This document shows, one piece after another, positions 48,624 through 59,000 of a stretch of 64,000 bases of DNA; position 1 is the first letter of the stretch; each line of letters starts with the position of its first letter. Origin of the DNA: Takakia lepidozioides (lineage: Eukaryota; Streptophyta; Takakiopsida; Takakiales; Takakiaceae); NCBI GenBank assembly GCA_030704615.1, contig CM060731.1, forward strand, positions 21,886,001 through 21,950,000. The letters are read 5' to 3'. The notes beneath the pieces were generated by a model that did not search any database, was not told the DNA's origin, and worked only from the letters and a program-made list of their open reading frames with translations. A program made the position numbers and the translations under genes.

Positions 48624-49248
48624 CGGGGGAAGAGGAAACGGATGTTGTTAATTTTGAGTGTCAACGGACTCCTCTGCTACCGGCCACCCCCAACCGGCGG
48701 TGAACTGTTTAAGGAGAAATTTCGTTTCAGGAATGTGACACTTCAAGTTCCCGACAGACCGTTTGTGGTGCCTCGGCCTAGAGTCTTGGAGTTTCTGGAC
48801 CTTGCATTGAAGCATTTTCACGTGGCCATTTGGTCATGTGCTGATAGAGGTGTTCTTTGTAGGATGTTGGAGACCTTCGTCCCCACGAAAATAGCAAAGA
48901 AGTTTTGCTTCATATGGTCTGCTGAGGATTATAAGGATACCACCGGTTATATCAGGCCCGAGATGAAATATCTCGTGAAGGATATTCGAAGTGTTATTGT
49001 CAGGTACCCTGTTGCTACGCAAAGGGCAAATACTTCTTGTAGATGATGAGCCATCAAAAGGCCTGCGAAACCCACAAAATATTGGATTCATCCCTTTCTC
49101 ATTCAAGCCTTTACCAAACGGATTGCATGACCGGGATGATATGACAAAAGCAGTGTGACCATATATATCGGAGATGGCTGGAGCTTCAACAATCGTTGAT
49201 TACATTAGCGAGAACCGGGCAAAGTGTTCTCATAAGCCTATTGGTTGA
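48624..49248 (+). pseudogene. FCP1/NIF-like pseudogene
   Basis: After an acceptor (tgcaacag) the frame reads LLILSVNGLLCYR (catalytic Asp replaced by Ser), PFVVPRPRVLEFLDLALKHF, HVAIWSCADRGVL and KKFCFIWSAED. A frameshift near 49010-49020 moves the rest (LVDDEPSKGLRNPQNIGF) to another frame, and a TGA replaces the expected Trp before PYISEMAG (near 49157). A clearly decayed member of the same family as 45.4 and 46.2 kb. Confidence 0.7.
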
Positions 49249-49426
49249 GACCATGCCTGCTGGGCTTGGTATGGAAGATGTCTTGATCCTCGTATTTGGA
49301 TCCCACAACCAAAGGAACCTGATTACCTTGGTAGGCACGTGGATCCCACTCTTCTCTTGTTTATTCATAATTTGATTTTCCAATTCTTTTGCAGCTGCAT
49401 TTGCACTCTTACCTCAACATATTCAT

Positions 49427-49747
49427 ATGCAAAACTTCCATTTTGGGCCTAACATTTGTCATTTCCATCGCCTTTCCCCAGTTACATTTAAGAAACGAAT
49501 TCTAAAAGAGGAACAAGAGCTGCGTGATTGGGAAGAATGGCGGGCGTGCCGGGAGGCTTCAAGGGCATCAAGTAGAGTTGGCAGCAACATTTCAGATGAC
49601 AATGTCAGTCGGTTTCACCTTCCTGAAAGTATCTCCGTGTCCTCTGGAGCGGAGACCATTGCAAGTGGTTGTGGTAACCGGAGGCGTCTTCGGACACATG
49701 CCACTGCGAGCCGTTTGGGAGGAGGCTCAGTATTATTAATGAGTTAG
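49427..49747 (+). CDS. Uncharacterised short ORF
   Basis: Open frame with a helical Glu/Arg-rich stretch (EEQELRDWEEWRACREAS) and a Ser-rich tail. It may be a 3' exon of an island gene. No similarity recognised. Confidence 0.25.
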   Translation: MQNFHFGPNICHFHRLSPVTFKKRILKEEQELRDWEEWRACREASRASSRVGSNISDDNVSRFHLPESISVSSGAETIASGCGNRRRLRTHATASRLGGGSVLLMS

Positions 49748-50064
49748 TATAAGCCGTAACGGTTCTATGCCTTCAGAATCAATGGCTTGTATGGCATTAA
49801 GTCCATGAACGGATGGACAATTGACGTTCATTTTTTTGTTGGTCCATCGCCTTGAATGATATAATCTCAAATAAAATATGAATGTTTCATATCATCAATC
49901 AGGTCCCGACAGACTCGTTTTTCCATGTTGTCCTCTTCATCACATGCCATCATTGTTTCATATTTGGTTATGCCATTATTCCAATGTTTGTTTCTGGATG
50001 TCATTTTGGATATCGGAGCTCTCATCATTGTTTGATTCATTGCATCCTCCCATTCCTTTTAATG

Positions 50065-50088
50065 AACGTCAACTTGGCAGTGGATGTT
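50065..50088. repeat. Dispersed palindrome, copy 8 (degenerate)
   Basis: Half-sites AACGTCAACTT and AACATCCACTG. The last copy seen, at the right edge of the island. Confidence 0.65.
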
Positions 50089-50099
50089 CATCTAAGACC

Positions 50100-51094
50100 A
50101 CAATACATACTTGTATTTTTGCGTAGAATGTGTGGAGGATTACATAATTTGTTGTTAGATAGTGCACAAATAGTCAAATAATTATAGATATATCTCTTTA
50201 TTTCTGTTATAGATTATAATTACTCATATATCTTGTATTATTTCTGGATCAAACAAAAGTCCAGAATTAGTTAAAATAGTGTTCCTACCTGGTTTGAAAC
50301 TTTGATGTGAGAGTTTCATGTTCAAATGAAGCGGTCGATAAAGTCATGGATTCTGTGCAGTTAAACGAGCTCAGTGAACTATCATGTTTCAACTACATGT
50401 AACCTCAATTATACACCCCAGGTAACTCTCATTCCCATGAAATCTGGGCGCTGTCCACAATGAGCAAACTTGAGCCACTGAACAATTGACAGTGTTTACT
50501 GGGAATCTAGTGTACATTGTTAGCACTAGAAAGGTCTTTTCGATCCCTAAGTCTCGACAGGTCTTGACAGTAGCTCAACGCTAATTACCTCGCTGTCCAA
50601 TATTGCGAGATCTCCCAAGTAGATTAGAGATTAGACTGATCACTAGAGCTTCAATTGGGAACTTATTGTTGGATCGAGTACAGGTGAAAGAAGGGAGGTC
50701 CCAGGACAAAGAGAGCTCTAAATGCCGTAGTAAAATTCAACGAAAATTTGAGCTACTCATGACCCCATAGAGCAGCCAGCCATCTTCTGACCGGCTGTGG
50801 TATGTAAGCTGCTATTGGCAGAAGCTCCTGTTTATGAGCAAGAGTACTCTAAACAGTACATCTAATTGTTAGATGTTTATGAGCATCTATCTGCGGTCCC
50901 GATCCCAGTTAGATGTACTGTTTGCTGGGATCGGGACCGCAATCTACATACATAAACGCTCCTAGTCGTGCGACTTGACATATACGATTTCCTCATGATG
51001 GTATGGATAAATCGAGCTTCAACTGACCAGCGCGCATCGAAGCTCCAGCTCGACGTTCTTATTGAGTTGGAAAGAGAGAGGTCTAGCTACTCAC
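50100..51094. other. Spacer between island and lipoxygenase exon
   Basis: A/T-rich at the left. No gene is supported, and no minus-strand lipoxygenase exon 2 was found. Contains the hairpin at 50851-50940. Confidence 0.5.
50851..50940. repeat. Interlocked perfect inverted repeats (hairpin-forming)
   Basis: gcggtcccgatcccag (50893-50908) pairs perfectly with 50925-50940 around a 16-nt loop. That loop's ttagatgtactgttt (50909-50923) is the exact reverse complement of aaacagtacatctaa at 50851-50865, so two alternative perfect stems compete. Confidence 0.9.
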
Positions 51095-51365
51095 CAGGGT
51101 CCACTTGGTCGGCACTGACGAGTTGCAGGAGCACTTTCCGATCGAGCAACTGGTCAGCACCATCATCCAGCAAGTCGGCACCTATGTCGACATAGGTCAA
51201 GAGACTCTTCTTGCGGATCATGATTGTGCCGCTCAGGCTAACATAATCATCCGCGACCTCAGTGTTACTCTTCCCTTGGAACAAAGTGTGCAACCATTTG
51301 TCCACAGGGTCGAGTATTGAGGCACGAACAGCCAAGTTCAGTCTGCGCCCCCGAGAGCTGGCCAT
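51095..51365 (-). CDS. Lipoxygenase, first exon only (PLAT/LH2 domain start)
   Basis: From ATG at 51365 it encodes an Arg-rich N-terminus (MASSRGRRLNLAVRAS) that may be a plastid transit region. The segment SGTIMIRKKSLLTYVD and LLDRKVLLQLVSADQVDP then aligns with the beta-barrel (PLAT/LH2) start of plant lipoxygenases, which dioxygenate polyunsaturated fatty acids. The exon ends at a strong donor (ccctg/gtgagt) where lipoxygenase genes usually have an intron. No second exon is seen on the minus strand down to 50 kb or in the island beyond it. Either a very long intron or a truncated gene. Head-to-head with the receptor kinase gene. Confidence 0.7.
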
Positions 51366-52845
51366 CTCTTGTCAGTTCAGAGCGTCAGAGCCTTACTGGA
51401 TTCCTGGAAGACTTGTTTGCCCCAAACCGCTTATTTCTTCCACTTTTCCAAACTTTGCCATTTCCAGCCTGTTTCCTTTATAAAAGAAATAAAACAAAAT
51501 CTTGGTATTGGTAATACCTCCATAAATCTTGGTAATACTTACTGCCATTTGTTTTTCCAAGAATAGGTAGCTCCATTGCAGTGCCATGCTAAGAAGTTAA
51601 TGTGCCTTTTTAAAAAAATCATTATTATGATTATTATTATGCGAGTTTTAAAAAAAAAAACAGCCTGGGACAGAGGCCCTGATGAGAACTTTATTTAGGA
51701 TTATTTGGGGAAAAAATTTTAAAACCCCCCATACACCATTAGGCACGGTAATCGTGAATATGTGAATCAGCCCCTCGTTTTTTGTTTTTAAGAAAACAAT
51801 TCAAGGACGTTAAAGAAACTTTATCTTTATCTATATGTATATATTAAATTTATTATTTTTATGTTGATAATTGAGGGGACCACTGTGGGCAGGGCCACCC
51901 AGGTGAATCGAGGATCCTGCCACCTTGTCGGACTCCTCAAGGCTATTTTTATTTTTTATTTTTATTTTTATTCTTTATTCTTTATTTGTAAACAGGGGAT
52001 TGAAGCCCTGGTTAATTTTATTAAAAAATCTGAGGAAAAAATAACCTCAGGAAACAACCATGGAGGATGAAAAAGGACTCGTCACTGCCCCGTAACCATA
52101 AGCACGAGAGGCTTTTTATTTAAACTAGAAAGTTAAAAGGAAGTTAAGAGAAAGTTAAAAATTGGAAGAAGAGGGGAACGTGGGAACTGTCAAAGTCGCG
52201 AAATCTAGCCTAGGCCCTATATTCGCGGACGGCGCAATCGCACAGCACCGGCGGGCCCCGGTCCCGGCCACCTGCTGATCAGGTAATCAGCGTGAAAAGA
52301 CTCTCCTTGGATTCCAGGCGACCGGGGGTCGGCGGTGGACAAAACAGGTCACCTCGCAGCTCACGTCAGCGCCAAGCTGTTTGTCTGCGGGAGAGCAAGG
52401 AAGCTCGCTCGTGCGAGTCAAGGAATGAAGAAGCTCCATACATACTACATAGTGTCGGAGCTTCTGATCTTGCTTGTTGAGGGCTGAGTTCAGTGCCAGG
52501 ATAATTCCGACATTTGTTTCGCTCAGTCATCGTCCATTTCGGAAATCTGGTAAGGGATCATAGCCGGAATGGAGATGTGAGGAAGGAATTTCGTGGATTG
52601 CATTGGAAACCACTAGATGGACGCGAAAGTGCGGGTGCTGAAGAGATTGGAAGAAAAGAAGCATGCGGGAACGACATTGCAGACGTGATAGACAGTAAGG
52701 TGGATGGATGCTGTGAGAAGAGAGCCATGCGAGGGGGACACACAATATTTTTAGGCCCACAGGGCTTCTGCAAGGCGCATGATAGAGCCAAAGGGAGGGA
52801 GAGAGAGAGTGACGCGGGTTGGAAAGAGAAGAGGGGGGCAGATAC
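51366..52845. other. Shared upstream region of lipoxygenase exon and receptor kinase
   Basis: About 1.5 kb between divergent starts. A/T-rich with low-complexity T/A tracts near 51600-52050, purine-rich toward 52846. No gene supported. Confidence 0.5.
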
Positions 52846-53047
52846 ATGAAGAGGTTAAGTATGGGTGTGGGACAGTGTCAGAGAAAAATGGCGATGACAG
52901 TGCTTGCTATGATAGTGGCTGCTGCGCTTGCAACACTTGGCTGTCACGCACAAAGCACCACGGATGCAGTAGCGTACCTCGACAATATTGAGAAAGAAGT
53001 GAGGAAAATCACACAGAATGTCGTCGACAACTATGTGCACACTTGTG
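52846..53047 (+). CDS. Receptor kinase exon 1 (signal peptide)
   Basis: ATG at 52846 gives MKRLSMGVGQ, followed by the hydrophobic stretch MTVLAMIVAAALATLG and a likely cleavage near CHAQS. Then comes the helical start of VWA_N (AVAYLDNIEKEVRKITQNV). An internal ATG at 52861 is an alternative start. Confidence 0.82.
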
Positions 53048-56000
53048 GTACACTGCCCCTCCTCTCTCCCTGTCTTTCTCTCTCTGCAACCCTTACCAAT
53101 TTTCCCAATTCCTCTTTTGTACCCGACCGTCGCTAGGACCTAACAGTGAAGCATTGCTTGCGGGTGCAGATCTCGTCGCTTCATGTGGGAACAATAACTG
53201 CTCTAGGCAGGCCTGCATGCCACTGCAGGGGGATAACAATCTCTTAACATGCAAGCGCGTGGCCTCGAATCAAGTCTGCAATGGAAACGGCTGCCAGCAG
53301 TTCCCATTCTCTTTGAAGAGAAGTTTCGTGAGGTGAGAATTAACAGAGTCCAACCACGTCAGGATCTTTTTCGGCCAAAACAACAGGAATTTAAAAAACC
53401 AAGAACTTGAAACCACTGTGTCATTCGTGTGCAATGCAAAGGGATACTTCTGCCTGTGGGTTTTCCACAGTGGTAGCATTGCAGAACTTACTTGAAGTCA
53501 GTCATGAGTACGTTAGGAACCTGCCCTCAATTTGCAGTCACAAAGCTGATGACTGGAAGGTATGGTTCCGGTTCGCACCGACTCTCCCTCTTCCCTTCCT
53601 ACCATCATCCTTTTGTTTCCAGCCTTAATATCAGGAAACCCACACTGGACATCTGTCACTTCCTCACACCTTCTAGTTAGATAGGCACGAATTGATGTTT
53701 ATATCCACTTGCGATTGCGAATATCCATTGGATGTCTGGTATGTTGTCTGCAGGCTCCCCAATGTGGCTCTGACCCTCAATGAGGCCAACTATTCAATCT
53801 GCAGCCAGCGGATGCTCGATCCGACTTTCCAAGGAATTGCACAAAATCATGACAGTTCACTGAACCTCACTTCATGGACCTACTTCGCATCTGTGGAGGG
53901 AGTCCACCGAGCTTTCCCTGGTCGAGTATGTTCCCAGCCTCCCTCATCATGCCCTCTGAAGGACAACTGAGTGAGGATGACAGCCTAGATAGAGAATTTT
54001 GTTGTTTTTGGCATTTAGGAAACAAGAGAGAAATGAAATGAAATGAGAGAAAAAGAAAGTATTCATAAGACGTTGTTTGCCGTAGCCTTGTGGCCATTGA
54101 CCCCGCGCTCAGTTTGAGCGGAACACAAAGGGACAGAGACTACCGTTGTCAGGAGCTGATGCTGGTAGTATGATGTACCTTGGAACAGACTATCAATCCG
54201 AGTTTTCCAGATATCCTCTAGAAATCCCTTCACACAAGCATCGATCTGCTGTGTGTGGTTTGCCCGATAACTAGGCCCCAAAACGGCCTGGGCTTTTGGC
54301 TCAGCCTCGAGACTTTTGAAGTTGGTAAACAGAGGTTCAGGCACAATTCCCTTGATGGGTTTGAAGAGGGCGTCTCTCTCATGAGTTTACCCAGGACAAT
54401 GAATCAGAAATGAATATTGTCTTCAGGTTGCCCACACAACGGGCAATTGCAATCCCTCTTTCCTCTCTGCATCTTTGTGCTGTTTAAAGGTAGGCTTCCC
54501 GCCCTGAGTTTAAATTTCAGTCTAGTGCCGAGGGCGGGTAAACCCTTGAGGTCATCCATGATAGCCTCTCCCATGTCACAGACTGGAAACAAGTTCAGGG
54601 AAGTTTTCTGCCTAACTTCATTAATGAGAATGAAATGAAATGAACTGGTGCTTTATAACGTCCGCGGAAAGCTCATGAGAGAAAGAATGTACTCATAAGA
54701 CGTTGTTTGCCGAGAGAGAGAGAGGGGACAAGTGTGGAGGAGGGCCTGTCAAAAAATCTAGGCAAATGGCACACTAGGGGCTAATAGGTGTCCTTTGTTG
54801 GAATGCAGGATGTGCCTGCGACGAACTGCGCCTTTGAGCCAAGAGAGCGTCCATGGTAGTCATTCTCCTGCTTCTCTTAAATGGGTTTGACCTTACTTGT
54901 ATTCCTCATTTCCATGCAAACTGCAAATGCGTGCATAGCTGCAATATAATTTTGTTTCTCTCTTTATATGTCTAGCAATTTAAAGCCAGTGCTCTCGTTG
55001 GAGTTGCACCTTTCTTTTGTGCTTTGAAATATGATCTTCAGATCCCTTCCCAAACAAATTTAGAGGGGTTTCACCTGTTAGATTTTGTGTAATTTGTATT
55101 TGTCTAGCGCAGTGAGGTCATAGAGTTCATGTGTTTCTTCTCTCCCATTTTTGTCTTTTTCTCATTTTCCGGGTTTCTCCTGTTCTTGTGCATCTGATAG
55201 CTCCTCTGGGCTTGATACTTTCTTCCTTCTTCGAGCTCCATGTCGATGTTATGTAGTTCTTTTCTTTTGGTCTCTTCCTTTGTGTCTTCGTTTCTTTCTT
55301 TTTGCCACAAGGCCATTGCAAGTTAAGACATTCTGCTTCTGCACCTCTGTCCCCCATTTTGATTCCTGCCCTCTCCATTCCCTGCTATTGCATTCTCTGG
55401 GAGAGTTTCGTTTCCTCCGTGGCTGACAAGATCATTGGGAGGAAACTAATTGTCTGCGGTAGAGCAGTTAATTGGTGGACTAATGAGATTAAACTCAAGA
55501 TAGCTGAGAGACGAGCCCTCTATAAAGAGTGCTGCAATTTGGAAACCAACAGAGAATTGTGGGTGAGGTACTACCAGCTTCGTAAAGATATCAATCAGCT
55601 TGTTAGGTCTCAGAAGAAATTATACTGGGACAAGTTATACAGTGAAATGAACTCAAACCACCATGGTGGTAATGACAAGAAATTCTGGTTGGCCCTTCAA
55701 CGTTTGTACAAGCCGAAAAACGGTCAGCAAGTACAAGCGCTGAAGACTACTAAAGGTGCAGTGGTGACTTCATCGGTTGACATTGTCAAAACTTTTGAAA
55801 CTCACTACAGTATCCTTGGCAGAACTTCTAGGTCTAACAGTGAGGGGTCTTCTGCTGAATGGAGGGACACAGTTGGAAAAACTGTTCCTATGATTCAAAA
55901 CAGCCCTGATGAACTGGAGTATATTTCAATGGCTTATAATGCTCCCATTAGTTCTTCTGAGATTGTGGATGCAATTGAACATTTAAATGGATATAAAGCT

Positions 56001-59000
56001 GGTGGACCTGATGGTATTGTCAACGAGCTTATCAAGCACGGTGGCGATCCATGATAGAGGCCCTAGTTCTCCTCTTTAACCTTATCTGGAAGACTGAAAT
56101 GATCCCCTTTCGCTGGCGACAGGGGGTCATTGTCAATCTATACAAGAAGGGTGACAGAGAAGAACCGGGGAACTACCGTGGCATCACGCTCCTCAATGCT
56201 GTTGGCAAGACATTCTGCAGAGTTATAAGTACTCGTCTCGAGGTTGATCTGGAGTCTAGAGGTTGTTTCCACGAAGGCCAAGCTGGCTTTCGGCGAAACA
56301 GGGGCTGTGTGGATCATATCTTCACTCTAAGCCAGATTATCCAGGGAAGGAAAAAAGAAGGGAAACCCACTTATGTCTTTTTCCTGGATGTCAAAAAGGC
56401 TTATGACACAGTGTGGAGAGATGGCCTATGGTTCCGCGTCTGGTCTTGTGGGATCAAGGGAAAGATGTGGAGAGTTGTCCACAACTTGTATGCTCACACC
56501 AAAAGCTGTGTCACTGTTAACGGACAGAAGTCCAACTTCTTTGACATAGACCAAGGTGTAGCTCAAGGATGTACTCTCTCCCCTCTACTCTTCAATGTTT
56601 TCATCAATCAACTCCTCGAGGATGTGGAAAGTGAGGGATTTGGGTTAAGGGTGGGTGATACCACCATACCAGCCCTTATGTTTGCGGATGACTTCGCAGG
56701 CATAGGGGAGACTCCAACCAATCTCCAGGAATTGATTGATTGCGCGAAGAGATACTTTGATCTTTGGGGGCTAGAGGCTAATGTCAGCAAATGTGCAGTG
56801 GTAGCATTCAACGACAGAGGAGAGGGAGGAAGTGATCTTAAGTGGCAGTGGGGTAGCCAAGAGATCCTGGTCCTCCAAACCTACACTTACCTGGGCGTTG
56901 AGTTCTCCTCCAATTGTAATTGGGATGCACATATCCGGAAAGTTGTTCAAACTGGCAAGGGCAAAGCTCTGGGGCTCACTAAATTTTTCCACTGCAGAGG
57001 GGTCACCTCTGAGGTTAAGAAAACCATGCTTTGTCGCGTTATTAGACCTGCCTTGGAGTACGGATCTGCTATATGGGTTGATAACTCCAACCAGGCTAAG
57101 TCTCTAGAATCCATTCAAGTGGGGGTGCTTAAGGAGTATATGTCAGCATGCTCCAAAACAGCCAATGTGGCTGTTTGGCGTGAGTTTGGCATTCCGTCCT
57201 TAAGCTCCCGACGAGATGAATTCAAGGTCAGATGGTGGAGTCAGCTGCAACATATGCCCAACACCAGATATCCTAAGTTAATCGACTCTATATCTTGGAA
57301 ACAGGACCGCCCTGTCAAACAGGCTAAGTCCTGGCAGAAGAGAGTAGAAGAGATCCTCAAGGACCTGGACCTGGATCCGCAAGTCTTGACCCTGCTGGAT
57401 AAATCTGACTTAGAGGCTGTAGTGTCCTCAGCCATGTCTGTTGCCATGAGATTGTCTGATGAAAATGAAGTTAGGCAGAAAACTTCCCTGAACTTGTTTC
57501 CAGTCTGTGACATGGGGGAGGACATCTTGGATGACCTCAAGGGTCTACCCACTCTCGGCGCTAGACTGAAATTTAAACTCAGGGCAGGAAGCCTACCTTT
57601 GAACAGCAAACAGAAGCAGAGAGGAAAGGGAGAGTGCAATTGCCCGTTGTGTGGGCAATCTGAAGACAGTATTCATTTTCTGATACACTGTCCGGGGTTC
57701 TCTCACCAAAGAGACGCTCTCTTCAAATCTATCAAGGGAATTGTGCCTGTACCCCTGTTTACCAACTTTGAAAGTCTCGAGGCTGAGCCAAAAGCCCAGG
57801 CCCTCCTGAGGCCTAGTTTTGGGCAAATCACACACAGCAGATTGATGCTTGTGTGAAGGGATTTCTAGAGGATATCTGGAAAACCCGGATTAATTCTATA
57901 TATGAAGGTAAGTCTTACTACCAACGTCAGCCCCTGACAGAGGTAGGTTCTGTCCCTTTTGTTCCCGCTCAAACTGGGCGCGGGGTCAATGGCCACAAGG
58001 CTACGGCAAACAACGTCTTATGAGTACAATCTCTGCAGCATGCATAGTGTGCATACTTCCCCAAAGAAACATCACTAATCAGCTTCCTGGGTTGAGGAAG
58101 TAATGACATCTTGTAGGCAACATCACACCATGGGACTGGCCCTCACCCCAAAGCATGAGCCCTGAACCCAAAGGGCACAACAGTCAGTCAGTCTACGTTT
58201 ACCTTGACTAAGGATGTTGGTTGCCACTTATATATGCACTGAAATTTTTTATTGATGATTGCAAATTTGCTCTGACCATATGAGGTCGAGTATACAATAC
58301 AAACTACTAAACTGGCAAACAGTCTTCAAGGTGCATTAGTGTTTGCAAAGAATTTGTTACAGGGATTATGAGAGGTTCTTGAGTACTTTCCACATTTGGC
58401 AGGTACAAGGGTGCCATAGCTGTGACGAAGGATCTCATGGTGCTCCTTGATGCTGGAAATTCTATGGGGGAAAGTCTCACTTCTGACTTGTTGAACCTGG
58501 AGAGCAAGTTTGCAGCAGCTGTGTCAATTGTGTCAGAGCTTTTGAACACCTTGGTCCATGGAGATCGAGTGACCATTGTGCGGTTCACCAGTGCTTCAGC
58601 AGCCTTAGTTCATCAATCGGTATGTTGACCTGATTGCTATCCCAACTTTAGGCTACCACTGTGGCTACTGACTTGTTCTGCTTAGTGAAGATCTTGCGGG
58701 TGCAATTGATTTCCAAGTCTTAAGAGTCTTTCTTATCTTAGATGCATTTCTTCTGCAGCTGACAGCTACAACAGGTAATGCAACAGACCTTCAACCACTG
58801 AAGGATGCCCTTCAAGTGCTCACCACCGACACTAATCAAGGAGCATCAAATATAGAGGCAGCATTTCAATTGGCTAACCAGACATTTGAACCTCAAAGCA
58901 GTGCTCTCAAGGTATGATAGCCAAAATATGCCAAACTATGATGTTTGCATTTAAGACTTGGCTAGGTGTACACGTATCTAATATTTGCTTGTCGAAATCC

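Noticed and set aside
38577-50100. Endogenous giant-virus segment
   Set aside because: No capsid, polymerase, packaging ATPase or other viral hallmark gene is seen, and the genes appear to have introns. Kept only as an alternative for the island's origin.
50968-51195. Plus-strand ORF overlapping the lipoxygenase exon
   Set aside because: Antisense overlap with a recognisable PLAT-domain exon and no similarity of its own.
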